Part shown: in pieces, positions 18,190-27,049 of the stretch
Layout of the letters: each line of letters opens with the position of its first letter
Position numbering within the stretch: the stretch's first letter is position 1
Origin: Myxacorys californica WJT36-NPBG1
Lineage (GTDB): Bacteria; Cyanobacteriota; Cyanobacteriia; Leptolyngbyales; Leptolyngbyaceae
Length of the DNA: 64,000 nucleotides
NCBI GenBank assembly: GCA_019359315.1
Contig: JAHHHO010000019.1
Coordinates: forward strand, 25,396 to 89,395
Direction of reading: 5' to 3'
The notes under the pieces: model-generated
What the model saw: only the letters and a program-made list of their open reading frames with translations
What the model was told of the DNA's origin: nothing
Database searches by the model: none
Translations under genes and position numbers: made by a program

Positions 18190-18226
18190 GAGGCATCTGA
18201 AACATTCTATTCAGATGCCTTTATTC
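18190..18226 (+). terminator. Intrinsic terminator after the KH-domain gene
   Basis: AGGCATCTGAA pairs perfectly with TTCAGATGCCT across an 8-base loop and is followed by TTATTC. It separates rpsP-KH from phoH. Confidence 0.8.
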
Positions 18227-18299
18227 GTTAAAATTTCACCTACTAAGTGCAAGACTATCAATAACTGGTTATTAGAATTCACCCTTTTACCTTCTCTTC

Positions 18300-19253
18300 A
18301 TGAGCGAAACGGTTACTCTTCAATTGCCTAGTGATGAGAGCGCGATCGCGCTTGCCGGAGTTCAAGAATCAAACCTCAAATCGATTGGACAGCAAACGGG
18401 CGCGAAGCTAGTGCTGCGTGGACGAGAACTGATGATTTCAGGGACGGCAAATCAGGTTGAGCGATCGCAGCAGTTAGTCTATTCGCTTCAGCAATATTGG
18501 ACGCAGGGCAAAGCGATCGACAGCGCTGATATTCTCACGGCGCGTCATGCGCTAGATACGCATCAGGAAGAAGCACTCCACGATCTGCAAAGCGATGTAC
18601 TGGCACGGACTCGGCGCGGTGAAGTCATTCGAGCAAAAACCTTTCGCCAAAAGAACTATATTCAGTCCATTCGCAAGCATGATTTGACGTTCTGCATTGG
18701 TCCTGCCGGAACCGGAAAAACATATCTTGCCGCCGTAATGGCAGTGCAAGCCCTGCTAGACAATCAGTATGAGCGATTAATTCTGACTCGTCCGGCAGTC
18801 GAAGCGGGTGAGAAGCTGGGTTTTTTGCCCGGAGACTTGCAGCAGAAAGTCAATCCTTATCTGCGTCCGCTTTATGATGCGCTGTATGAGTTTGTTGATC
18901 CGGAAAAGATTGCTGGATTGATGGAGCGGGGAGTGATTGAAGTGGCTCCGATCGCATACATGAGAGGGCGCACCTTAAATAATGCCTTTGTGATTGTGGA
19001 TGAAGCACAAAACACAACGCCTGCGCAAATGAAAATGCTGCTCACTCGAATTGGGGCTAAATCCAAAATGGTAGTGACGGGCGATCTGACGCAAACCGAT
19101 CTACCCTCGCACCAAAATTCCGGGTTAGCGGTGGCAGAACGAATTCTGCGATCGACAGAAGGGATTGCGTTCTGCAATTTCAACAAATCCGATGTTGTGC
19201 GTCATCCACTTGTGCAACGCATCGTAGAAGCGTACGAACAGTACGAGAAGTAG
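18300..19253 (+). CDS. phoH: PhoH-family ATPase
   Basis: A 317-residue protein with an N-terminal about 100-residue region containing a KH-like fold and a C-terminal PhoH ATPase domain. Walker A is GPAGTGKTYLAAVMAV, Walker B is NNAFVIVDEAQN, and the sensor strands KMVVTGDLTQTDLP follow. Family members are linked to RNA metabolism and ribosome function. ATG 18300 has no obvious Shine-Dalgarno. Its place after rpsP and the KH gene supports an RNA-related role. Confidence 0.92.
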   Translation: MSETVTLQLPSDESAIALAGVQESNLKSIGQQTGAKLVLRGRELMISGTANQVERSQQLVYSLQQYWTQGKAIDSADILTARHALDTHQEEALHDLQSDVLARTRRGEVIRAKTFRQKNYIQSIRKHDLTFCIGPAGTGKTYLAAVMAVQALLDNQYERLILTRPAVEAGEKLGFLPGDLQQKVNPYLRPLYDALYEFVDPEKIAGLMERGVIEVAPIAYMRGRTLNNAFVIVDEAQNTTPAQMKMLLTRIGAKSKMVVTGDLTQTDLPSHQNSGLAVAERILRSTEGIAFCNFNKSDVVRHPLVQRIVEAYEQYEK

Positions 19254-19477
19254 AACGAAGAATTAATCAAGATTGCTCCATGCGCGTCACACACCTTAGG
19301 GAAAATTAGAGCGAAGGTCGCAAAGTTTGGGCTGAACGTGCATTCATCTATAGAAAACCTACAGAGATTTAACCGAAAGGTCGAGACACGAATTGGGCAT
19401 TTCACATCCAGCTAGAGGGCGGAGTGCGATCGGGGGGTTCTATCAAGTTGTAAATTAAGTCATAACAGCCGAAACAG

Positions 19478-19969
19478 ATGACAAACGAAGAACAACAAGT
19501 ACGTGTTTGGAGAATTCGTAATAGAAGGCACGGCTATGAGAAGGACGTGCCTCTTGAAGCAAGTTGGGAAGTTAGTTTAGATCCAATCAGTGATAACTTT
19601 ACACCGAAAGAAATCAGTGCCTTTGATCTCCTTAAGCAGTGGATTGAGAGAGTACAGCACGAATATCCAAATGGATTAGTTCCTATCTACTGGTCTGTTC
19701 GGGCAGCAAAACATGGTGTTTTTGAGGCAATGCCGTTCCAGTGCAAACTAGGAGGTTCACCTCGTAATGATTTTCTAACTTTCTTTACCTATCCTGAAGA
19801 TCCTGAAACAGGTGAGCGGCTAAATTGGCTTTCTTTACCAGTTGTGGATAAGCTTTGGAACTCTCAATGCGCTGATAAAGGTGGGTTTATCCAACAAGCT
19901 ACAGGTTGGAAACCCTCTATCCTTCAACCTTTTGTTTATCTACCAGCTTTAACGAACTTCCTAGACTGA
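19478..19969 (+). CDS. Unknown protein, 163 residues
   Basis: No family is recognised. The protein is soluble and rich in Trp and Pro; the N-terminus is charged (EEQQVRVWRIRNRRHGYEKD), and blocks such as GVFEAMPFQCKLGGSP and DFLTFFTYPEDPETGERLNW look like a compact globular domain. Base composition is lower in GC than phoH, which may indicate a different origin. No Shine-Dalgarno is visible before ATG 19478. It is flanked by spacers on both sides and appears monocistronic. Confidence 0.6.
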   Translation: MTNEEQQVRVWRIRNRRHGYEKDVPLEASWEVSLDPISDNFTPKEISAFDLLKQWIERVQHEYPNGLVPIYWSVRAAKHGVFEAMPFQCKLGGSPRNDFLTFFTYPEDPETGERLNWLSLPVVDKLWNSQCADKGGFIQQATGWKPSILQPFVYLPALTNFLD

Positions 19970-20085
19970 GCTTATGCTACTTAACAATCCTAAAATTCTC
20001 TAGGATGTAATAGCTGCTTATTTGCGGAAATACTGACTGAGTGTTGTAGTTTTCGCCAAGATTGCAGCAAAACTGAAGGATTCTA

Positions 20086-20241
20086 ATGGACAAATTTCTA
20101 AGCGGCTTCATTAAAGTCGAAAAATCTGTCCAAATTTTTACTCTGGTTGGCATAATGCTGTTTCTAGGCTATTTAGGATCTGTGAGCTATCGTGGTGATC
20201 GCGCGCCTTCTCCAAGGACATCACCAACAACACAGCAGTAG
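20086..20241 (+). CDS. 51-residue single-helix membrane protein
   Basis: A short frame encodes MDKFLSGFIKVEKSV, then a hydrophobic helix (IFTLVGIMLFLGYLGSV, residues 17-33) and a polar tail SYRGDRAPSPRTSPTTQQ. AAGGA precedes ATG 20086 by six bases. Composition (charged amphipathic start, one helix, disordered tail) fits a small membrane subunit. No family is recognised. It lies upstream of the putative manganese riboswitch and exporter gene, but no evidence ties it to manganese. Confidence 0.5.
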   Translation: MDKFLSGFIKVEKSVQIFTLVGIMLFLGYLGSVSYRGDRAPSPRTSPTTQQ

Positions 20242-20361
20242 AGAGCACATTGGCGTCTGGAAATGGAGAATGGCGATAAGCAATGATTGTGGACTAAGCA
20301 GCGCAATGCTTGTGTCACACAACTCTATTCAAATTGCGATTCGTCTGTGTATAATTTTGGG

Positions 20362-20527
20362 ATACTTGAAGGGGAGTAGCTGCTGGATCACCCAGCCCAC
20401 CTAAATCAACATACTGGCGATGAGCCTGGTTTAGGTGACAGATTAAAGCACTTCTAATTTGTAAGCGAGACCTTCACTGAGTTCACTTCTGATGTGAGCT
20501 TGGTGGAGTGTTTTAGTCTCCTCAAGC
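20362..20527 (+). promoter_or_regulatory. Candidate yybP-ykoY manganese riboswitch aptamer
   Basis: GGGGAGTAGC at 20371-20380 is the invariant 5' element of the yybP-ykoY aptamer. ATCAACATACT at 20405-20415 and GCGAGACCTT at 20465-20474 match other segments I recall from the Escherichia coli alx and mntP elements. P1 can form from CTTGA (20365-20369) and TCAAG (20522-20526). An extended hairpin follows GAGACC, with AGTTCAC pairing to GTGAGCT. The aptamer lies directly upstream of a GDT1/Mnx-type manganese exporter, a known target class. The match is by eye, without a covariance-model score. Confidence 0.75.
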
Positions 20528-20558
20528 TCCTCAGAGTCCGTTACCCGATCTTGAGGAG
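20518..20558 (+). promoter_or_regulatory. Anti-Shine-Dalgarno switch of the manganese riboswitch
   Basis: CTCCTCAAG (20518-20526) is perfectly complementary to CTTGAGGAG (20550-20558), which contains the ribosome binding site GAGGAG of the downstream gene. The same CTCCTCAAG strand supplies the 3' side of P1. Manganese binding would favour P1 and free the ribosome binding site, a translational ON switch. This mechanism is inferred from the pairing. Confidence 0.65.
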
Positions 20559-20567
20559 CCTGAGCGC

Positions 20568-21221
20568 GTGTTAACAGCTTTTACAGCCGGATTATTACTC
20601 ATTACCATCAGTGAATTAGGCGATAAAACCTTTTTTATTGCGATGTGCCTAGCCATGTATCATACACGGCGGTATGTTTTACTCGGCACGATCGCAGCTT
20701 TAGCTGCAATGACCATCCTTTCGGTTCTACTTGGCAAAACGGCTGCACTCTTGCCTCAACAGTGGTTGCACTATGCCGAAGTTGGGCTGTTTCTGTTCTT
20801 TGGCTTCAAACTACTCTACGACGCCAGTAAAATGCGCGTCGAGTGCCATAGCAAATCCTTGGCTTCCGATGAGACGTTAGCAAACTGCGCCTCTGACGCA
20901 GAACGCGAAGCCCTAGAAGCCGTCGCCGAAGCGGAGGCGAAACTGAGTAAGAAAACACCATTTGCCATTTGTCTAGAAGCGTTTGTTTTAATCTTTGCAG
21001 GAGAGTGGGGCGATCGCACTCAGTTTGCCACCATTACATTAGCCGCATCCAACGATCCGATGGGGGTAACGCTTGGAGCGATCGCAGGTCACACGATCTG
21101 CGCCCTGATTGCCGTCATGGGAGGGCGTTTAATTGCAAGACATATTTCTGAACGGACGGTCACACTTTCAGGAGGAATTCTGTTTTTGGTGTTTGCAGTT
21201 GTGGCATGGGTAGAAGGATAA
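20568..21221 (+). CDS. GDT1/TMEM165-family manganese exporter (Mnx-like)
   Basis: A 217-residue membrane protein with two homologous three-helix halves. Each half opens with the family signature: ELGDKT at residues 16-21 and EWGDRT near 147-152, the acidic residues expected to bind cation. A charged, Ala/Glu-rich linker joins the halves. Cyanobacterial and plastid members export or relocate manganese and prevent manganese toxicity while supplying the photosystem II cluster. GTG 20568 is preceded by GAGGAG nine bases upstream, which lies in the proposed riboswitch expression platform. Confidence 0.9.
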   Translation: MLTAFTAGLLLITISELGDKTFFIAMCLAMYHTRRYVLLGTIAALAAMTILSVLLGKTAALLPQQWLHYAEVGLFLFFGFKLLYDASKMRVECHSKSLASDETLANCASDAEREALEAVAEAEAKLSKKTPFAICLEAFVLIFAGEWGDRTQFATITLAASNDPMGVTLGAIAGHTICALIAVMGGRLIARHISERTVTLSGGILFLVFAVVAWVEG

Positions 21222-21462
21222 GAGAATCACACAGCACTCGGTAAATTTACTAAAACTTCGTTCTGCAGAAAATTGGGTGAAGAGACCGTTAAGCCTGAGA
21301 TGACGTCACTACTTCGGTAAAATTCTTCAGCTTTAATGTAGGGCAAGTTTAAGGTATAACTGGCTTTTGGTCGTTGTCTGCTGCTTAACCAAAATCAGCT
21401 ACAGATTACATAACCAAACCTGTCCGGGCACGGTTAATCAACGTTTTCTAAAAAAATTGCTC

Positions 21463-22962
21463 ATGCTGCTAAACAAAGGGCACACTTCTTCAGCGTTCGG
21501 TTGGAGTCTGCAACATCGCCGCCTGCTTACAATCAGAACAGAAGTGCTTTCAGGAATTACAGTTGCATTGGCACTAATTCCCGAATCGTTAGCATTTGCC
21601 GCGATCGCTAAGGTGCCTCCTATGGTGGCGCTCTATACCTCCTTTTGTATGGCGATCGTGAGTGCGATCGCAGGGGGGCGTCCTGCCATGATTTCTGCCG
21701 CAACTGGATCGATGGCGCTCCTGATGGTTAGCCTCGTTGAAAAGCATGGCGTTGAGTACCTGTTTGCCGCCACAATATTAACGGGAATACTTCAGTTTCT
21801 GATTGGAGCGTTTAAGCTCGGTAAGCTGTTTAATTTTGTTCCTCAAGCTGCGATCGCAGGGTTTGTCAACGCCCTCGGTATTCTAATTTTTCTAGCTCAA
21901 ATTCAACAACTTCCTGGAGAGCCTTGGCAGGCTTACGTTATGGTCGCGGTTACGCTCGCCATCGTTTATCTGTTTCCTCGAATTACGACAGCCATTCCGT
22001 CACCGTTGGTGGCTATTGTCGTGATGACGATCGCGGCAATGTCTCTCCAGTTACCCATTCGCCGGGTGGGAGATATCGGAGAGATCACGCGCAACTTGCC
22101 GATGTTTCATCTTCCTCAAGTCAGTGTCTCTCTAGAAACGCTGAGCATCATTTTGCCTTACGCAATTACCCTAGCGATCGTGGGCTTACTCGAATCTCTG
22201 CTGACAGCAGATCTGGTGGATGATCTCACCGATACCCAAAGCTCTAAAAACAAAGAAGCGCGAGGTCAAGGCATTGCAAACTTTGTCACAGGCTGTATTG
22301 GCGGCATGGCAGGATGCGGCATGGTCGGACAAACCTTAATCAATGTGCGATCGGGGGGTAGAAGACGGCTTTCAACTGCCGTTTCTGGAGCCTTTTTATT
22401 GTTTTCGATCTTTGTGCTGCAAGATGTTGTGCAACAAATTCCGATGGCAACTCTGATCGGCGTCATGATCATGGTAGCGGGTGAAACCTTTAGTTGGAAA
22501 TCGATCAAGACCCTGAAAACGTCGCCGTTTCCCGAAATTCTAGTCATGCCAGTTACAGTTTCAGTTGCCCTCTGTACGCATGACCTAGCCCAAGGCGTCT
22601 TAGCGGGGATGCTCTTCAGTCTGTTGCTGTTTGGTTGGCAACTCGCTCAAATCAACGCTACGAGCGCGATTGATTCAGATGGCGTCAAGCTCTACGAGGT
22701 GACAGGACAGCTATTTTTTGGGTCAGCGGCCAGTTTTGTAGACCTGTTTCGGGTCAGCAGCGATCCTGAGCAGATCGTGATCGACTTTGCGCGATCGCAT
22801 ATTTGGGATCAGTCCGCTGCCGACGCGATCGCAAAGGTTGTGGCCAAGTACGATCGTTTAGGCAAATCTGTTACTTTGGTTGGTCTCAATCTCACGAGCT
22901 ACCAGTCCGCTAGGCGTTCAGGCGTTCCCGAGCAAGTCATGAGGATTCAACAAGTGGTGTGA
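21463..22962 (+). CDS. SulP-family anion transporter with STAS domain
   Basis: A 499-residue inner-membrane transporter. The N-terminal 375 residues hold about 12-14 helices with the SulP signature region GITVALALIPESLAFA and AAIAGFVNALGILIFLAQ; the C-terminal about 100 residues (VKLYEVTGQLFFGSAASFVD onward) are a STAS domain. Substrate could be sulfate, bicarbonate or another anion; sequence alone does not separate them. ATG 21463 removes an unlikely 32-codon extension. Its stop is one base from the convergent moaC stop. Confidence 0.88.
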   Translation: MLLNKGHTSSAFGWSLQHRRLLTIRTEVLSGITVALALIPESLAFAAIAKVPPMVALYTSFCMAIVSAIAGGRPAMISAATGSMALLMVSLVEKHGVEYLFAATILTGILQFLIGAFKLGKLFNFVPQAAIAGFVNALGILIFLAQIQQLPGEPWQAYVMVAVTLAIVYLFPRITTAIPSPLVAIVVMTIAAMSLQLPIRRVGDIGEITRNLPMFHLPQVSVSLETLSIILPYAITLAIVGLLESLLTADLVDDLTDTQSSKNKEARGQGIANFVTGCIGGMAGCGMVGQTLINVRSGGRRRLSTAVSGAFLLFSIFVLQDVVQQIPMATLIGVMIMVAGETFSWKSIKTLKTSPFPEILVMPVTVSVALCTHDLAQGVLAGMLFSLLLFGWQLAQINATSAIDSDGVKLYEVTGQLFFGSAASFVDLFRVSSDPEQIVIDFARSHIWDQSAADAIAKVVAKYDRLGKSVTLVGLNLTSYQSARRSGVPEQVMRIQQVV

Positions 22963-22963
22963 G

Positions 22964-23482
22964 TTAGAGCGGTTTAACCTCTTCCAATGGCGGTAATGAC
23001 GGTGCTTTGTAATCGCCAGATTTGCCGCCTGTTTTGCTAATCAAGCAAATTTGCTCGATCTGAATTGATTTCTCTAGCGCCTTCGCCATATCGTATAGCG
23101 TCAGTGCGGCAACCGACACCGCCGTTAGCGCTTCCATTTCAACTCCCGTTTCTGCTCTTGTTCTCACCTCAGCCTGAATCGTATAACCTGGTAACTCTGA
23201 ATCAGGCGTAATAAGAATCTCGACTTTTTGAATCGGCAACGGATGACACAGCGGAATCAGAGTTGCTGTTTGTTTGGCGGCCATAATGCCTGCAAGTCGT
23301 GCCGTTCCCAAAACATCCCCTTTTGGCGCATCGCCTGCTGCGATCGCGGCCATCGTCTGGGGCAACATTCTGACTCGCCCTTGAGCGATCGCGGTTCTAA
23401 CCGTTAACTCCTTCGTCGAAACGTCCACCATTTGCGCTTGTCCTTGAGGATCGAGATGAGATAGAGATTGATGATTTTCCAT
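22964..23482 (-). CDS. moaC: Cyclic pyranopterin monophosphate synthase
   Basis: A 172-residue enzyme of molybdenum cofactor synthesis that, with MoaA, converts GTP to cyclic pyranopterin monophosphate. Family blocks are complete: [63 protein letters not shown] and [13 protein letters not shown] 23482 is preferred over an upstream TTG. Other moa genes are not in the window. Confidence 0.95.
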   Translation of the reverse strand: MENHQSLSHLDPQGQAQMVDVSTKELTVRTAIAQGRVRMLPQTMAAIAAGDAPKGDVLGTARLAGIMAAKQTATLIPLCHPLPIQKVEILITPDSELPGYTIQAEVRTRAETGVEMEALTAVSVAALTLYDMAKALEKSIQIEQICLISKTGGKSGDYKAPSLPPLEEVKPL

Positions 23483-23568
23483 AAGTAATGAGGTCTCAAA
23501 AAAATGAAGGTTCAAACATTTGTGTCACCACACTTGATGTGATAGTATAGATTTCTAGTGAAGCGCAA

Positions 23569-23642
23569 GGGCTTGTAGCTCAGTGGACTAGAGCACGTGG
23601 CTACGGACCACGGTGTCGGGGGTTCGAATCCCTCCTAGCCCG
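23569..23642 (+). tRNA. tRNA-Arg(ACG)
   Basis: A complete cloverleaf: acceptor GGGCTTG with CTAGCCC, D-stem GCTC/GAGC, anticodon stem CGTGG/CCACG around loop CTACGGA (anticodon ACG), and T-arm GGGGG-TTCGAAT-CCCTC. Position 6-67 of the acceptor is a U-U mismatch. CCA is not encoded. A strong terminator starts six bases after it. Confidence 0.95.
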
Positions 23643-23647
23643 TTACG

Positions 23648-23694
23648 ACAGGAAAGGGATGTACTTCTTATTGGTACATCCCTTTCCTGTTTTC
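23648..23694 (+). terminator. Intrinsic terminator of tRNA-Arg
   Basis: ACAGGAAAGGGATGTAC pairs perfectly with GTACATCCCTTTCCTGT (17 bp) and is followed by TTTCTG. Confidence 0.85.
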
Positions 23695-23723
23695 TGTGTC
23701 AATTATTTCTCTGTTAAAAATCT

Positions 23724-23757
23724 AAAAATCCCCTTATCTAGACCTAGATAAGGGGAT
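23724..23757 (-). terminator. Intrinsic terminator of the membrane protein gene at 23785-24450
   Basis: On the minus strand ATCCCCTTATCTAG, a GT loop and CTAGATAAGGGGAT form a near-perfect stem followed by TTTTTAG. It lies 28 bases past the stop of the membrane protein gene. Confidence 0.85.
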
Positions 23758-23784
23758 CTCAGCAACTTAATTTCTATTTAGAAA

Positions 23785-24450
23785 CTAGCGGTTTGGCTCA
23801 GTGTAAACGGGACGGTCATTGTTGTAAGCGGCACGAGGACTACGAGCGCCAACAACTGCACCAATTAAGGAAGAAAGTAATCCTAGCAATGAACCCAATA
23901 CAAAAGACCAAGCTGCTTTAGAAGTATTGCCTGCAATGTCGCGAGCTTGATTTGCCGTCACATTAGGAGGAGTACTTGGAATTGCATTAGGAGCGTTGGC
24001 AGCACCACCTGGGACTACTTGATTCGCTACTTCGCCTGCATTGGATGCTAGAACGCCGAATGCGCCAGAAACACCACTTGCTAACAAGTAAGCGCTGAGA
24101 GCTAAGGTGGTTGCCCACAGAATTGCAGCATTCAAGAGAGCCGTACTCCGGTTCATCGGACCGCAGGCGCGAGCCATTACCCAGTTGCCGATAAATAGCG
24201 AAATCAGTAAGCTAAGGATTGACCACCAGCCAACAGCACTCGCTACGTCAGGAGCATTGGTTCTAGGTGCGCCAGAGTTGGCGATCGACGTTGCCCCGAT
24301 CGCAGCACCTAATGCGCTAAGAATTAATTGAGAAACTAAGGCAACGAAAAGTCCTGCAATGATGGGACCCCAGCGAACGCGATCGTGATAATCTGCTGCC
24401 ACCGGAACCACCGCTGCCGTTTCGGTAATTGGTCGATTAGTATAAGCCAT
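23785..24450 (-). CDS. Multi-pass membrane protein, unknown function
   Basis: A 221-residue protein with four predicted transmembrane helices: GPIIAGLFVALVSQLILSAL, WWSILSLLISLFIGNWVMA, AAILWATTLALSAYLLASG and WSFVLGSLLGLLSSLIGAVV. The Gly/Ala-rich helices and VRWGPIIAGLFVAL opening resemble small membrane proteins annotated in cyanobacteria as stress-related. ATG 24450 has GGGAG ten bases upstream; a 26-codon extension has none. A strong terminator follows. No function is assigned. Confidence 0.72.
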   Translation of the reverse strand: MAYTNRPITETAAVVPVAADYHDRVRWGPIIAGLFVALVSQLILSALGAAIGATSIANSGAPRTNAPDVASAVGWWSILSLLISLFIGNWVMARACGPMNRSTALLNAAILWATTLALSAYLLASGVSGAFGVLASNAGEVANQVVPGGAANAPNAIPSTPPNVTANQARDIAGNTSKAAWSFVLGSLLGLLSSLIGAVVGARSPRAAYNNDRPVYTEPNR

Positions 24451-24781
24451 GTAAATTAGCTCCCAAAAGTGATAGTCTTTTACAAAAAATTTAGACTTGA
24501 GCATCACTTTAGGCTTTGTTTTAATCACATATCTCTATCAGTAGTGGGAATCTTAGGGAAATACCTAGTCTGCCATTGGTTAGATATGATTTATAGAACC
24601 TGTATGTATGAATGACACGTAAACCTCTGAACTAGAACAAAAGTTTCTAGTTTTGCTGAAAAGGTGCGAATTAAATGATAATTCTTACCTATTGCTCGAT
24701 TCCGTCGGGGATCACTTGAGATCAGAAGTGCAGCGAGAGGTTTTGTCAAATTAATATCAGTACAACCTAATGCATTGGCGT
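24451..24781. other. Intergenic region, nothing recognised
   Basis: About 330 AT-rich bases between two minus-strand genes. It must carry the promoter of the membrane protein gene. I see no gene, RNA or repeat. Confidence 0.5.
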
Positions 24782-25108
24782 TTAGCGAAGTCTAACTGCT
24801 GTTCCGACTGCTGTAATCAATAACAACACTCCTGATTGATCCATATTGATTGTGCCAGTATCAATTTCAATGCCAATTACTGCATGTGCTCCTAACTGTT
24901 GAGCGCGCTTCTCTAGCTCCGCCATGGCATCACGCTGTCCACGCTCAAACACACGCTCATAGGCAGCAGTCCGCCCACCAATGATGTCTCGAATGCCTGC
25001 AAAAAAATCTCTTAGAGCGTTGCTACCATACACAACTTCAGCCGTGACAATACCTAGATATGCTTCAATATCTGCGTTTTGAACTACATCAGTTGTCGTT
25101 AAAATCAT
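24782..25108 (-). CDS. YbjQ-family (UPF0145) protein
   Basis: A 108-residue protein with the full YbjQ pattern: VVYGSNALRDFFAGIRDIIGGR, then AYERVFERGQRDAMAELEKRA and GAHAVIGIEIDTGTI. Members form pentameric rings described as heavy-metal-binding; the physiological role is unknown. GGAG lies eight bases before ATG 25108. Confidence 0.92.
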   Translation of the reverse strand: MILTTTDVVQNADIEAYLGIVTAEVVYGSNALRDFFAGIRDIIGGRTAAYERVFERGQRDAMAELEKRAQQLGAHAVIGIEIDTGTINMDQSGVLLLITAVGTAVRLR

Positions 25109-25266
25109 GCTCTTCTCCGTGCAACAAGGTTAAAGGATACTAACATTTCTTCTTGATCATTAAAGATAGGACTAAATAAAAATAGCCAACAGCTTGAAGT
25201 TTGTAGCAAAGGTGTGGTAATCGATCATTAATGAATCGTAATGAAACCTTGCCTTGGACAGTTTGC

Positions 25267-26400
25267 ATGATAAAGCGATTAGCACAGAGTGCCATTCTAA
25301 AGAAACCGATTCGAGTCACTGTCAATGTTCTCTTTGCTGGCTTTATTGTTTTCTCATCTCAAGTTGGACAGGCTCAGTCTCCAGAGCGGGATCCGTCTGC
25401 GTCGTCGGATGCAGGTCAAGAACTTAGTGCACTCGTTGAGCAAGGTCGAAAGCTAGCTGACACAAAGGACTGGGCAGGAGCGCTTGATGCGTTTCAAAAG
25501 GCGGCGGTTCTGGATGGTAAAAATGCTCGAATTTTTTCGGGAATTGGCTATATCCAAGCTCAAGCAGGTAACTTTCAGGAAGCAGCCACTGCCTACCGTC
25601 AAGCGATCTCGCTTGATCCCGATAATGCCGATTTTGAGTACGCCTTAGGCTTCAGTTTGGCAAGTGCAGGAGACGATTGGGCGGCGGCAACTGCTTATCG
25701 TCGAGCCATAAAGCTAGATGCGAAAAACGCCAATGCCTATCTAGGATTGGGTGCTGTTCTGGCGCGCCAAGAACAATATGACGAGGCAATCGGGGCTTAT
25801 AAGCAACTCATCAAGGTCGAGCCTAAAAATGCAGCAGCCCAAGAGGCGATCGGGCTACTCTACCTTCAGCAGGGCAACACCGAAGCGGCAATTCTGGCAC
25901 TGCAAGCTGCTGCAACTTTAGAGTCTCGTCGCAGCAGCGTTCAGCTTGGCTTAGGCCTAGCATGGTTAAGCCAAGGCAATCGTGAATCGGCACTCGCAGC
26001 ATTCAATCGTGCTACACAGCTCGATCCCCATAATGGAAAACTCCATTTGCAAATTGGTAATGCTTTAGAAGCAACAGGAGATAGGCAGGGAGCGTTGGCA
26101 GCTTACCAGAAAGCGGTAAATACCAGCCCTGACTTAGCAGAGGCTCAGCTTGCCTTAGCAGATTTGGCCCTTGAACAAAAGGAAACGATGCGATCTCTGC
26201 TTGCCTATCGCGAAGTGATTCGTCTATCCCCCAATAGTGCGCGGGCCTACTATCAGTTGGGTATGGTTTTGAAAATGCGCGATCGCACTCAAGAAGCGAT
26301 CGAGGCGTTGCAAAAAGCTCAAACTCTCTACCAGCAGCAAGGTCAATCCGATGATGCTAAGCGAGTTGAGACAGCACTAAAAGAATTGACCCGATCGTAA
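25267..26400 (+). CDS. Exported TPR-repeat protein
   Basis: A 377-residue protein with a signal peptide (IRVTVNVLFAGFIVFSSQVGQAQ) followed by about nine tetratricopeptide repeats from residue 50 to the end. Repeat cores such as AYRQAISLDPDNADFEYALG and AYLGLGAVLARQEQYDEAIG are regular 34-residue units. TPRs mediate protein-protein contacts; the partner here is unknown. ATG 25267 begins the signal peptide directly; an ATG at 25231 would add 12 residues. Confidence 0.82.
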   Translation: MIKRLAQSAILKKPIRVTVNVLFAGFIVFSSQVGQAQSPERDPSASSDAGQELSALVEQGRKLADTKDWAGALDAFQKAAVLDGKNARIFSGIGYIQAQAGNFQEAATAYRQAISLDPDNADFEYALGFSLASAGDDWAAATAYRRAIKLDAKNANAYLGLGAVLARQEQYDEAIGAYKQLIKVEPKNAAAQEAIGLLYLQQGNTEAAILALQAAATLESRRSSVQLGLGLAWLSQGNRESALAAFNRATQLDPHNGKLHLQIGNALEATGDRQGALAAYQKAVNTSPDLAEAQLALADLALEQKETMRSLLAYREVIRLSPNSARAYYQLGMVLKMRDRTQEAIEALQKAQTLYQQQGQSDDAKRVETALKELTRS

Positions 26401-26434
26401 TCGTTTCTTTTCCTAGTCTGTAATTTGTTGGGAA

Positions 26435-26692
26435 TTAATAGGGCTGTCCGTCCACGAGGGTGAGCGCTGTCGGATGACAGCGTTTGATGATCGAGTGAAT
26501 GCCGATCGCGCCTTCACCGTTAAGATCTTCCAGATAGCCAGGACAAGCGGCTTCCGCCTCTGTTGGATGATCAAATGGACCAAAATAGTAAACGCAAGCC
26601 GGCTCATGGGTAGAAACCTCGACCCACCAAGCTTGTTTTGCTGCTTGAAGAAACCCGATCGCAAATTCTTGAATTGCCTTTAATAGGAACAT
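26435..26692 (-). CDS. DUF1816 protein
   Basis: An 85-residue cyanobacteria-specific protein. The pattern AWWVEVSTHEPACVYYFGPF, then EAEAACPGYLEDLNGEGA and IIKRCHPTALTLVD is that of DUF1816, a small domain of unknown function often seen in phycobilisome-containing organisms. The start is ATG 26692. A second frame on the same strand (26413-26664) is a shadow. Confidence 0.85.
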   Translation of the reverse strand: MFLLKAIQEFAIGFLQAAKQAWWVEVSTHEPACVYYFGPFDHPTEAEAACPGYLEDLNGEGAIGIHSIIKRCHPTALTLVDGQPY

Positions 26693-27049
26693 GGTTGAAA
26701 TTTAATACCAGTAAGTTAAGAACGGCAATTTTTAGCTAGAGTTCCAAGGCTTCCTGAAATATTAACTACACTCTACATTAAGTTACTATCACAGAAAATC
26801 AAGTTGTCATCCTAAGCGTAATCCTTGTAGGAAGAGCATTTCGAGCTTTCAATTTATTAATAGCGATCCCCTTTTAAGAAGGTGTATTAAATTTAACAAT
26901 TTGAAGATTCCTTAGCTCGAGCGATGAGTTTAGAGGAATGAAAGAATGACGATGCTTACTTCATCCCTCATTCTTACGTGGACGAGCACTAACCCCTGAT
27001 GTTGAGCCTGGGAACCTCTGAAGCCCTCCCTATCTTCTAAACTGAAAGA
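26693..27049. other. Intergenic region, nothing recognised
   Basis: About 357 AT-rich bases between the divergent DUF1816 and mutL genes. It should contain both promoters. No gene, RNA or repeat is evident. Confidence 0.5.

Noticed and set aside
20192..20404. 70-codon frame overlapping the riboswitch region
   Set aside because: No Shine-Dalgarno, overlaps a better small frame and the aptamer, and has no recognisable sequence.
26413..26664. Second minus frame overlapping DUF1816
   Set aside because: Shadow of the DUF1816 gene, which carries the family motifs in the other frame.
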